Assembly (NCBI RefSeq): GCF_000204055.1
Contig: NW_006768765.1
Span: forward strand, 3,465,818 to 3,529,817
Source of the DNA: Melampsora larici-populina 98AG31
Lineage: Eukaryota > Basidiomycota > Pucciniomycetes > Pucciniales > Melampsoraceae
Direction: 5' to 3'
Length of the DNA: 64,000 bases
A program made the position numbers and the translations under genes. The notes beneath the pieces are model-generated. The model did not search any database and was not told the origin of the DNA. It saw only the letters and a program-made list of their open reading frames with translations. Below are positions 25,107 through 35,980 of the stretch, piece by piece; positions within the stretch are counted from its first letter, which is position 1; each line of letters begins with the position of its first letter.

Positions 25107-27440
25107 ATGTCTCGACGCATTCGATATGAGCCATACCCCGGCCGTAAAAGTCCCAATGAATCAGCTTCTCCACAGATCGGACCAAGATTGAGGAATCGAC
25201 CTCGTCAACCCACACCGTCCACGAGCAAAGTTCAGAAGACTACAACTCAATCACAAAAAGCTAAGAACTTACCGAAGAGCAAGAAGTTACCATCAGTACC
25301 AAGCACCAACAACAACCACGACAACAATGAAACGAAGAAAGATCAATCACAAAAAGCTACGAACTTACAGAAGAACAAGAAGCCATCAGTTCAAACAGTT
25401 CAAACCAACGATCAACCTCCAATCAAAGAAAATCCTGTGCTTACATTATCGAAGAGCAAGCACCTACCAAAGGGCAAGGCCGTACAAGCAGAACCACTTT
25501 ATGACGATTTATCTCAATTCAATCACGATGATGAAGCAGACAGCAGTCGCATTCATGAAGATGATGATCACTGTAAATTTTATTTCAGGACGAATTTGAA
25601 GATCAGTGAAACTGATTGTATTCTATCATTACAGGGGAACACAAACATGGCGATGATGCTGACTCGACCCACATGACTGGTTTTAAGTTAGCCTCCTTCA
25701 ACAATCTCTCAAGTCAGGCTCAGCTTGATGAGCATCATAAAACTTTGGGCCGGCAAATATGTAACGTCAGTTTTCCTGTTTCACACTTCAAAATGGCTAT
25801 CTTTCACCATTTATCGTCCTGTTGCAGGTGGCTGGGGGCGAGAACCAATTCAATGCCTGCATAGTCACTATGCTTTCGGTTCGTCAAGAAATCCTTTCAG
25901 AATTGTCTTCAGCTCGCCAAGAAACACTACACCTGATTGAGGAGCTTAAAGTACAATCCTCAAATGGATTCAGCCAAACCAAATCAAAACGAGGCAGGAC
26001 AATCATGACTACTGACACCACTGACAACTGGGAAGACTCATACGAACTCAGAGTAAGTCTATTGAATTGTAAATTTTTATTCAAGTGATTGCTAACCTTT
26101 TCATCTTCTTCTTTCTGGGCAATATTCTATGTCAGCAATGCATACGGTTGATTGCAACTAATTGCATTACAAGTCCTGATGTGCAAGCATATACCGCCAC
26201 TCGAGACACACTTGGCAAACAGGAGACACTTCCTCGGTCCTTGTATGCGAAAACCATGGTAAGTTTGTAATTGAACTCAAGCTTTCTCCTGAATACGATC
26301 CTACTGAGAACATGGTCAGACTTTGATCTTATCAAAACCAACCAAGTGGAAGAAACGGCTCCTTCCACCGGCATACGGTATTGATCCGGATCCTCGACAT
26401 ACAGCCTTATTCCAAAAGGCTATCAACAAAATTTTGAAAGATATCCGAAAGTCGTTTGAAGAAACTGTGAGTCCTGTTTGTTCCTTTGATATCTAATGTT
26501 TTTATATGTCTGACTTATTCTGGCAGCTCCTGACTGAGATCAACCTTCCAAACCGAAAAAGCAACCCACCTTACGGAAATGTCCCACTACTTGAGGTCAT
26601 GATAGTCAAAGTGAGTTTTCGAAATCTTTGATTATGTGCAACACAAAGATTACTAAGACTGTTTCTGGCTTTCTTCCGTTCTCTTCCTCTGATGGATGAC
26701 TAGCTTCAAGAAAAGAAAAAAGTTTTTGTTGGTGGCCCAATTGTTCGTGAGGAAATTGTGGAAAAATTGGACCACATCCAAGAGGCTCGATTTGCTTGGT
26801 TGGTAAGTTGATTTTCTTTAGATTGTCAAGATGATTTGCTGTGCGTATAACTGATTCTATGAATCCAGAGAATGCAAGTCTGCCACTGGGGACTAGGGCG
26901 CGACCGATACAATAACCGTTCCTTTTGGAAGGTTGTAGATGCTCATTTGGAGTTCTTACGTGGTCAAACCACAAGGTACCGTTATGCGTAAATGATTTCA
27001 CTTTTTATTGAATTATGATCATTTACTGACTAAATTTGATGCATTCCAGATACTTTACCGCAGTGTTGCAAGATGACTTTGACCGCATCACCTGGGAGAA
27101 GACCTTTGACGAACTCAAAAAACACTGCGACTTTTCCCTGCCTAGCAATAATCGCATCGAAAAGGTGATGAAGGAACTCGACAAGACCTTTGGAACAAGG
27201 TTAGCGCCCGATGAGGCGGCACATCAATTGCCGGGACCAATAGAGGATAAAGAACATTCGGTAGAAAAGGAAAATGACCCAGTTGAAGAGGTAAATGAAC
27301 CCGTTGGACCGGAAGATGAAGAAGAGGATGAACCAGAAGAGGAAGAAGAAGAAGAGGATGATGAAGAGCAAGAAGAGGATGGAGAGGATGATGAAGAGCA
27401 AGAAGAGGATGGAGAGGATGATGAAGAGGAAGACTTGTGA
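25107..27440 (+). CDS. Second gene of the CACTA-like element, unrecognised
   Basis: I do not recognise this family. Splice sites support about nine exons: the first from ATG 25107 to about 25572, then from about 25636, 25828, 26137, 26323, 26527, 26704, 26869 and 27051 to the stop at 27440. No in-frame stop remains. The N-terminal 150 residues are Lys/Pro/Ser-rich and low in complexity. The middle has the readable blocks LPPAYGIDPDPRHTALFQ, VGGPIVREEIVEKLDHIQ, and CHWGLGRDRYNNRSFWKV. The last 60 residues are almost purely Asp/Glu and include a 30-bp tandem repeat (27357-27416). It lies 356 bp after the transposase-like gene, on the same strand and inside the same terminal repeats, so it belongs to the element. 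A DNA-binding helper such as TNPA of En/Spm is possible, but nothing in the sequence proves it. Confidence 0.65.
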
Positions 27441-28395
27441 GTGCAAGTTGGTTTATTTATAGAATACTCAATGGGGTTCCTCCTCTATTCATGTGTTTGT
27501 ATCAAGGCAAGGTTGTATTATTTATTTCATTTCATCATTTCATTTTTATCATTATTCTGTTTCAATAGTTGCACAGTTTGTAAAATTATTGTAGTCAAAC
27601 AACTGTTGGTATTATGTTATCTTTGTTTGCTTAGTAATGTAACTCAAAAAAGGTTGAAAACACAAGACAGCTTTAATGCCAGTTCAAATGAGTCACAAGC
27701 GAGCAAATGAATCGAAAGCGAGCAAAACAAAACACTGGGAAATTTGCCTAGCAACCGTTGGTTAACCGTGGAGAGGTGGGTCACAGTCGATGTTGAAAAA
27801 GCCGGCTGTGGACCAGTTGGCACAAGCGCCTTTTCAGAATGTTCCTGCCCAGCCAAAAATATCAGTTGCTCAGCGGTTGCTCAGCGCCGGTTGGGAAACC
27901 ATTCTGGGGGGTTTGTGGTGTAATGCAAAACCTACCTCGCAAGCAGGAAAAGTGAGTTTTCTTATTCTAATCAGTATGTTTCTCGATCAATATTGAAAAA
28001 CAAATGTTATGTTTTGGATTTGTTGTCTAGGTACGTTCTTCAATTAGCAAACGTGCCCGTTCACCATCGGGCAGTGTAGGCACAACATCACCTCATTCAT
28101 CTAAGAGAAACAAATCAGACAAAATAGATGTAAGTAAAGCTCTCACCTCTTGATTGAATATCCCATGTGACTATTGATTTAATAATTGGTTGACATCTTC
28201 AGGCCTTCGAGGTCCCAGAGCAGGTGGACCTCGATCAAGATTCTGATGTTGAGTTTGTTAGTCAGAGCAAACCTGGAACCGGCTACAACGCAGTTCGATC
28301 AGCCCGTGTCGAGGACCTGCTTATGTATCACTCCCAGCAAAAGGTATATTTCCCAAGGAAAAAACAATTACATTTAATGCATTTTTTAATCAAGA

Positions 28396-28525
28396 ATGCT
28401 CATTTAATGCTGAATAATGCTGATTTAATGCTGAATAATGCTGATTTCATGCTGAATAATGCTGATTTCATGCTGAATAATGCTGATTTCATGCTGAATA
28501 ATGCTGATTTATTGCTGATTAAATG
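28396..28525. repeat. 21-bp tandem repeat in a hAT-2 intron
   Basis: About five units of TTTAATGCTGAATAATGCTGA, with TTTCATGC variants, lie inside intron 3 of the hAT-2 gene (28344-28690). Because the unit is a multiple of three it stays open in one frame as a seven-residue repeat. hAT-1 has no such array in the matching intron. Confidence 0.8.
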
Positions 28526-31144
28526 CTGATTAAATGCATTTTCAATCATTTTTTGCTCTAAATGTATTCATTTTTTACTGGGGAAAATTACTTTATGCTG
28601 GTAGTGTATTATCATAAGCCTAAAGTAATTATATCACTGACCGTCTCTTTCTGTTCAACATGGCTGACTGAAGTTGTATTTCTTCTCTAGGGTCAACTGT
28701 ACAAGTGTAAATGGTGTCCTAAGTCATACACTGCCGGGGACTGATCATTCTGGGGTCTTTGGCGCCATCGCGATGGCAGTGAAGGTCGACCTCAATGCCC
28801 GAACCGACACAAAGCGATTGCTGCGGGTGTCAAACTTCCCCCTTCATACCAAGAACGACTGCAAGCTGAGAAGATTGAAGAGAAGCAAGGAAAGTCTTCG
28901 AACTTGGACTCATATCTTTCTGGACCCAAGTTTTCAGCGAATCTCGTCAACATGATCCTAGTCATGTGGGTAGTCAGGCACGCTCTACCTTGGGTTCGAT
29001 TCGAAGACCCGCTTCTACAAGCTGCATTCAGCAGTGTGAATCGTGGTGCTGTGGTCCGGTCAAAGACTTGGGCAGCACAGCAATCCGTTCATCTTTTTGC
29101 CAGGCTGCACAATAAGGTGATTGAAAATCTCAAGGTACGTCACTTCATTTCATCTTTCCGGTCCATTTTGACATCTTTCTCATTTGTTTTGCCTTTCTTT
29201 TGGCATGTCAACAGCAAAACAAAGGCAAGTTTTGCCTGATCCATGATGTATGGACCACGAAAGGCAACCGGTACGCCTTTGTGGGTGCCTCAGCAAATTA
29301 CATTGACAATTCATGGGAATATCGATCAACACACCTTACTCTCAAAATGGTCGCATGGCGACACTTCGGGGCTCTTCTTGCAAGACCAATCGGCCTATTC
29401 TTGATTCGACACGGGCTTCACAAGAAGATGAGTTTGGACTTGCTTTTTTTTCGATCTTATTTCTTTTCTTTTTATCTTTCAACTCATACCATTTCTTTAA
29501 ATTACTTACATGTTAGCCCAGACCACGGACAGTGGAGGCAACAACGGTCCAATGGCTGCTGAGATGCAGACCATGTTCATGAATGCTGAAGACCCAATCT
29601 ATTGGAATGCTCCTGGACATCATATCCGATGTTATGCTCACAAATTGAACTTGACAGTTGGCCATGGATTGAAATCGCTAGGTCAGAAGGTAGGAAATCC
29701 GAAACCGACAACTCCAAAGAACGTGGCTTTCTCCATTCCAGCTCTCGAGGTCAACGATGGCGACAACGAGATTCAAGTTGATGATCCAGACTCAGAAGAC
29801 AATGACGCTGATCTACCTGAGAAGCCTGACGGAGTCGATGACGAGGATGATAGTTCTGATGGAGAACAATCTCACGAGGTGCCCAACAATCTTGTTGCTT
29901 TGGCCCTTGTCAAGGTAAGTAACCGTTGCCCATTTCACCTTCTGGTTTGTTTTTGTCTACATGTCAGCGCTAATACGTTTGCCATTTTCATATAGGTTGA
30001 TACTATCGCGGGTCAAATTGCAAGTAGTGCGGCTCGCCGCAATGATTTCAAGACGCGTGCAACTCGAATGGGTTACAAGGGTCGAATGCTTAAATGCCCT
30101 TGTAAGACTCGCTGGAACAGCCATTACGAGAGTAGACAGATAGCTTTGGAGGCTCAAGAGGTAAGTCTTCCTTGTTTTTTCTATTGTTTCAACTTATCTG
30201 TTTAACAATTTTTCTCATAAATTATACTGATGATATATTCATACTTACAGATCATCAACTCGATGATTGCGGCCGATAGGAAGGCACGTTTTTTTAAAGG
30301 TGTTACAATCTCACCTGAGGAATGGCACGCCATTGAGATGGTCAACAAGGTTATCTTCCTCTGGTGTATTTGAAGTGATATACTGACAATGAGTAGACCT
30401 TTGTTGACGCCACCTCTCGTGTGGAGGGAAATGGCCCTACTGGCTGTGTATTGCTACAAGAGTATTGCCGTGTGATATCCAAGCTCAAGTCTCATCAAGC
30501 CGAAGCGTCCACGTTTCCCAGTCTCAACAACTCAATCGAAATCATGCTTGAGTGGCTTACCAAGTATCAAGAAGAGGCGGCGGACTGTGAAGTCATAGTT
30601 TTAGCGACGATTCTCAATCCTTGCTTTCGTGGGAAATTCTTTACAGTCCATTACCCCGAGCACGAAGCCTCGGCCCTTTCAGCAATTGACACTCTTTACA
30701 CGACTGAGATAGAAGCATCGCAGGTACGCAATGGAATCCCTCCACCTGACGACAACAATGATAATGCCGAGGTAGATGAATTCGACATCTTTGGGGTGGC
30801 GAACCAAGGTGCAGAGACTTCGCATAAGTCTGAACTGGAAGAATATATGTCTGGGCGCTTCCCAGTCAGAAAGGATCAGACACCGCTTGGTTGGTGGAAG
30901 GTTGGCCCAAGTTTTTTTTATTTGTGAGTTGGACATGAAGCTGACATGCATTTCTTTATGTTTGATTTTGCTTTGTATTCTTAATTCACAGGATCATGAA
31001 CAACATTTCCCAACGCTAGCTAACCTCGCCCGCAATTATCTAGCTGTCTCTGCCACTTCATGTCCATGCGAACGGACGTTTTCAGCGGCCGCCGACGTTT
31101 GTACACCTTGAAGGGGTAGTATGCTCCCAAAGACAATGGAACGT

Positions 31145-32770
31145 TGTAGAACTTATAACCCAACAAGGGTTATACAGAGCTGGAAGAGGATAATCTACTA
31201 ATATAATGACTAGTAGAAGTTGTCTAAGGACTGCTCTTCTAAAACAACACAATCAGAAAGAGCTCTGTTGTATTGAGTACTGATAAGGCACCAGAGAAAT
31301 GTATCTTCACACGTATTTTAACTTCAAAAAGCACACTTTGTATTACTATCAACACTGCTATAGTGTTATTCCCAATTGATAACTAAAGAAAATAAGCAAT
31401 ATCTGATTGATATTATTCCCAATAAGTCTTTATGACTATAATACTAAAGTAAATTTCTCTTTATAGCTGTAATAAAGGGCGTATTTAAGTGACCAGGTAC
31501 TATTAAAATAAGTTTATGATGATAAACAAAATAATAATGGCGTAAATGATAAAGAAAAAAGGGGAACAACAGTCCCAAAACCCTCTCAAAGTATATATAA
31601 CAATGTACTAGAACTTTTACAATGGTCAACAGCCTCAAAACCAATCAAATCCGCCCAAAATTCCCTAAAAACCCTATGATGACGCAATGTAATGATTTTG
31701 TTACTAATAAATGATGTAATTTTCACAGCTAAAAGTGATCAATGACACAATAATATGATGTACAGCACTTCTTATGATGAATACAGGTGATTTTTTCCTT
31801 GTAAACTAGCTGAAAACCAATTTTTGAGATTACGAATTTTTTCAGATGTGCTCCAATTTTTGATTACTAAAGTGCATCTTGTAGCCCACGTGTTACTGAT
31901 CATTTCTGACACCTACATGACCTACTTCTGATGAGTGATGAGTAAGATATTGAGTTGTGAAGTTAAGGTTTTTGGTGTTACTTGTGACTTGTGACTGTAA
32001 ATTCGAGATTCACACCAATTCTTTGTTTGCCTTATAACTTTTTACACACACCTCCGTTACTAATGATTTAAAGTTTGTACATTATGTAATCCACTCTTCT
32101 GCGTTGAATGAGCCATCTACCAACCTATTCTGACGTCATTTGACATATGTAATTAGCTGAAAACCTCCATTTTCCACGAATTTCACCCATTTTCTTCACT
32201 TTTCACAGCTACTACTCTCTTTTTCTTGCTCATGTAATATGACATCATCATCTATAACCTGAAAAATCCCGGAAAATCCTCTTGGCAACCTTAAATTCCA
32301 TCACTACCACTATTACACATCCAAACTACACGTGTACCTCTTGTTTACCAACTTCGAAAAAGTACCTTTTCCCTAATAACTTTTGTTTCTACTTATCAAC
32401 CTTGAAGATGAAAATTGTCATATTATAATATAATGTTGTTCTTTCATATTCTAACCTCATAATACCCATAACTTTATTTTTACTAACCTAAAAACCATTT
32501 TCCAACCTATGTACCTATATTTTCGAATTTTTCTTATGTTTTTCTTTCTTTCTTTTTGTAATAAGTTTGTAAGTAAACTATAATGATCTTATGTATAATG
32601 TGAAATAAAATGATGTAATGTTGACCTAATGACCAATACATAAGCCTACAAGAGCTTCAATTGATCAAAAACCTCCATTTCGAATTTTCTTTCCTGCTGA
32701 AACCTGCTAATAAACTGGTAAACTGGTAATTGTGAATTTTTTTAATTGATCCCATAAATTGATCACCACA
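31145..32770. mobile_element. Solo LTR-like insertion in the last exon of hAT-2
   Basis: The segment begins TGTAGAACTT and ends GATCACCACA (TG...CA), flanked by ACGT on both sides (31141-31144 and 32771-32774; AACGT if the end is shifted by one base). Upstream coding ends ...ATGGAACGT and downstream starts CTGGTGGGG. Joined, they read on in frame through the conserved end of hAT transposases, so the borders are exact. The interior is AT-rich with no coding frame. A solo LTR is the simplest reading; length (1.6 kb) is large but possible. Confidence 0.7.
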
Positions 32771-33970
32771 ACGTCTGGTGGGGTCTCAAGCGTGGATGAA
32801 AGAAGGGATTGTGCCGGATGGGATTTTTGAGGAGGCTTCGAAGGCGCTTGATTGCTATATAGCACGTCTGAAAACTAAAAAAAAGGATAGTTTCTCATCA
32901 AAGTAATCACATATTCAAAGGGAAGGTACTAGTATTACACACTCAAAGGAAATGACCTAGTTCATATATTTAAAGTCTCTATGCTAGTCTATATAGTTAT
33001 ATAAACTATTGTACCTAGGTTACTCAATTTCTTAAACTTGAAATAGGGTTTTTGTCACTAATCAAGCGCTGGAAGGCGCGGGGCGGAGCGGTAGCGGAGT
33101 GGTTTTACCGCTCCACTCCAACATGGGCCCCGAAAAAAATAAAAAGAGCGGAGCAGGCGTGGAGCGCTTGAGCGCAGTTACTCCACTCCGCACCCAAAAC
33201 TGGTCAAAATCCAGAGTGGTGCGGAGCGATTCCGGTATTGGTGGAGGAATGGGAAGATTGATGGGGTCAGCTATGCAAATGTAACAGAAATTTTGTGAAG
33301 TTCAAGCAAATTGAGATTAAGAGGACCCTTTCTCTCTCTTTCCCTTCCTTGAAGCTGAGGAATATTAGTGTTGAAACACTGACACACTGAGGCACAAATC
33401 ACAATTGATCCATCAGTCGCTTTGCAAATTGATCTGTCCTTTGGTTATTGTTTTAGTTTGCATCCTGCTCACACTTCCTGCTTTGAACCTTGAGCTCATC
33501 TTGGCACATATCTTGGAAGATAGAGGCTGTGCAGGACTCGAATCAAGATACAAAGGAACAAAAGAGCACTTGGCTGCTTCTTGACTACACTCCAAGAAGT
33601 ATCTCTCTTCAAGTTCCCCAGTGGTAGTATGTCAATGATATAATCTTCCAAGAGCGAGACACAGTATGAAGAGGAGGAGAAACAATGGACAAATTCAAGA
33701 ACTATTGCAAGAAATGCAGAGGTGGTTACTTTGACTCATTTGAATCAGCTACCAAACATGCACAACAAAACATTTCATTGTGGTGGAGCTCCTTGGAGCT
33801 CTGTTGAGGTTTGTCTCTCACTTAAATCTTTGTTTCCCGGCTATGTAATTTGGAGAAAGCTTTCAGACCGCCCCTTACGTGGGATAGACAACATTCTAAA
33901 TTGAAATACAGCATAAAAGGGGGCGTTCTAACCTCACATGGGGGGCTGGTTTTAGTAAAACCTTAAATTT

Positions 33971-34612
33971 ATTGTAATCTCAGATGAATCAAGATGATAT
34001 TGGATGTATAGCCAATTTGAGAATGATTGCCCACTTTTTTAAAAAAAAAAGTTGCTGCCACAGTGGTCAAAACCACCCAAAAAGTATTTCTCCAGGTTGT
34101 GTATTCCCTGTATTCTCAAATTCAGCAGATAAACAAAACTTGATCAAAAACAAAACCAGGTTTTTCACCATTATGCACATTTCCAAAAAACCATTCATTC
34201 TTGAATCAGCTATAATACTTTCTTGTTCATGACAGTTGGGGAATCCATGTATCCTCTTGTTATGAAAGTCATCATGCAGTAGGCAGAGGCTCCATTTGAG
34301 TTTTGGTATTTTGTAAATTGAAGTTAACTAGCAATTACTTCAGATTTGTTCTTTGTAGGATAGAGAAGTTAATCCAAAATAAGAATGATTTTCACAATCT
34401 ATTGCATTTTTATTATATTACATCAGATCTCTTGTTGGCTCTTTGATTTGGATTAAACCAATCCAGCAAGCCCAAGTCTTCATTGATATCTTCAACTTTT
34501 TATCAGATACCTCTGAATATTTTGTAAGTCTGATTGAACTATTGTTGCTGATGTTCTACTACTTGATTTCTAGCTCATTTTGTTGTGGCATCAAAAACTT
34601 ACAAAGAATCTC
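33971..34612. other. Gene-free spacer
   Basis: AT-rich, with an A-run near 34041-34051. No coding frame with recognisable features and no bounded repeat seen. Confidence 0.4.
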
Positions 34613-34672
34613 AACTTATTAAAGTCCCTTGCATGCAGTTAAATCCAAATCCCGCATAGAGACTTACAAGGA

Positions 34673-34936
34673 CCCTGGTCTGCTCCTATAAGGGGTAGTA
34701 ATCCAGTTAACTGTGACTTTTGAGCTCCTGTGGAGATACAATACATGGGATTATACGTTGCTCACAGGATTTCTGCAAGATTCTGCCCAATTCAAATCTG
34801 CTAAAGGTTTGATTCAGCTGATTGGAAAGGGTAAAATCATCTTAGAACTATGGGTAATACTAAAGTGAGGGACAAGTTTTCACAAAAGCTCAAAAGTCAC
34901 ATTTCTAGATCACTACCCTTTATAGGGGCATACCGG
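34673..34936. mobile_element. Small inverted-repeat element in the left arm
   Basis: ACCCTGGTCTGCTCCTATAA followed by GGGGTAGT at about 34676 returns inverted at 34908-34936, and the similarity runs on through TGACTTTTGAGCT. The right arm of the host element lacks this segment, so it is a later insertion of about 260 bp. No clear target duplication. Confidence 0.5.
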
Positions 34937-35179
34937 GGTCTTGATTCATGCTGAATGTGGCTCTCCTGGTGTGAGAGGTTGTGGGTGTTAGTAGGGGAGA
35001 AATGGTCCCAAAGAAAACTTTTACCACAGAAGAATTTTCCAAAACACACCAGGGAAAATTGAAGTCCTGCTTCTTCCAAGTAGGACTCTTGACTCAAATG
35101 CAACATATCTTGAGCTGTTTTTGAGTTACTATTGATTCTCAAAAGGTAAACTCAACAAAGTACCACACTGTGTCTTGAA

Positions 35180-35746
35180 CACTTTGAGCGCAGCAAGGGC
35201 CTTATGACAATGGGATACTTTTCGGCCTGTCAGGGGAATGATATCTGGCTGGAGAAAATTGCTGTCCTTACAAACCCTTTCCCCCTATTTGTGAAATTTT
35301 GTGGACCTAAGAAATTTTCTGTTTGCTTCATCAAGACACGCAGATCCATCAAAACAACCTCAATTAAACCAAGGAATTTGCTCTCAGGTTCCTTCAGAAG
35401 TTCAGTTTTTTTGAGCATTTCCAAGTGTTTTGACCCGTATTTGGCACCCAAGAGTGGTTTATACATACAAAAACAAGCCAAATTTGACAAGAACATCAAA
35501 CTACAAGGGAGAGTATAGGGAGGAATCCCTGGGATCCTTGGGGCTTTTTTGATCAATTGAGGCGCCCCAGAGAGGCAAACATTTTTTTTATTTGTATCAC
35601 AATTTTCCACAAACATAATTTTTCACAAATGGTGAAACATGATTTATAAGGAAGGCATCTTCTGCCTGCAAAAAATGATTCCCCTCACAGGCAGAAACAT
35701 GGTCCATTGTCATAAGTCCCTTGATGTGCTCGAAGGTGTGGGACTC
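35180..35746. mobile_element. MITE-like inverted-repeat element
   Basis: CAAGGGCCTTATGACAATGG near 35193 and GCCTGTCAGGGGAATGAT near 35226 recur inverted at about 35660-35746, giving arms of 70-90 bases. The exact ends and the target duplication are not resolved. The two open frames across 35204-35616 lie on opposite strands and are not supported as genes. Confidence 0.5.
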
Positions 35747-35980
35747 TGTTCAGTTCACTCAAAAATCCCAAGCAGGGGACAATTTTACATAAATGACACA
35801 CTTGTAACTGAAAATTGAAAAGAAACAATTTGAGTGGCAATGCACTTTGAACATCATTCAACTTCCTCAAGTTGGAAGAGGAAAATGATTAATAGTACAG
35901 TTTTTCATAAAAGTATCCAATACTGCACACCTGAGCCATAAAACCCACACTACATATGTGCAGCAAGTTAAGTAAATAGT

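Larger units (their letters stand above)
20099..27920 (+). mobile_element. CACTA/Plavaka-like DNA transposon, 7.8 kb, inside hAT-2 exon 1
   Basis: Both ends carry the inverted repeat CACCACAAACCCCCC (left from 20099, right to 27920), flanked by TA on each side (20097-20098, 27921-27922). Ends starting CAC with a tiny target duplication fit the CACTA/EnSpm group and its fungal relatives. Removing the element and one TA joins hAT-2 exon 1 in frame into GTGAGT, which fixes the borders independently. It carries two genes in the same direction: a transposase-like gene (about 20595-24751) and an unrecognised gene (25107-27440). Exact superfamily assignment needs a search. Confidence 0.78.
19816..32906 (+). 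pseudogene. hAT-2 transposase gene, interrupted and with two TGA stops
   Basis: Ten exons can be followed: 19816-20096 joined to 27921-27951, then 28031-28129, 28203-28343, 28691-29134, 29215-29427, 29510-29914, 29996-30160, 30251-30349, 30397-30900, and 30992-31144 joined to 32775-32906; about 888 codons. The order of parts matches hAT-1: zinc finger (CKWC near 28706), HDVWTT, TTDSGGNN, an acidic insertion, and CERTFSAAADVC. Exon 1 is split by the CACTA-like element and the last exon by the solo LTR; both halves rejoin in frame. Two in-frame TGA codons (28742-28744 in the finger, 31109-31111 after ADVCTP) stand where CGA is likely; hAT-1 has a Ser-Arg pair at the second place. Intron 5 (29428-29509) begins ATGAGT and ends TTAC. 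Not functional as it stands. Confidence 0.85.
19291..33239 (+). mobile_element. hAT transposon hAT-2, split by two later insertions
   Basis: The left end reads CAATACCGGAATCACTCC and the right end is its inverted form with one change. Flanks TGTGGAGG (19283-19290) and GGTGGAGG (33240-33247) form an 8-bp target duplication with one mismatch. The borders follow the same rule as hAT-1 (start CAA, end TT). Subterminal DNA at 19310-19480 and 33065-33225 is GC-rich and full of GCGGAG/CTCCGC words. The span is 13.9 kb only because a CACTA-like element (20099-27920) and a solo LTR (31145-32770) are inside; without them it is about 4.5 kb, matching hAT-1. Confidence 0.85.
18986..33963. mobile_element. 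Outer ~1-kb TIR element, split by hAT-2
   Basis: From 18986 the sequence AGGATTTTACTAAAAGCAGC, then a C-run, TGTGAGG and CGCCCCCTTTT, returns inverted up to 33963. The similarity runs at least 55 bases and, with gaps, about 110. The direct repeat TAAATTT sits just outside each end (18979-18985 and 33964-33970). Removing the hAT-2 insertion leaves an element of about 1.02 kb with no coding capacity, so it is non-autonomous. It is the oldest layer of the nest because everything else here lies inside it. The 7-bp duplication does not settle its superfamily. Confidence 0.72.

Noticed and set aside
28365..28550. CRISPR-like array
   Set aside because: Units are contiguous 21-mers without unique spacers, in a eukaryotic intron.
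19291..33239. A giant 14-kb hAT carrying cargo genes
   Set aside because: The extra genes have their own terminal repeats and TA flanks, and removing them restores a hAT exon in frame. Nested insertion explains it better than cargo.
35204..35616. Opposed 104- and 128-aa frames as genes
   Set aside because: They lie inside a MITE-like inverted-repeat element and mirror each other; no domain.
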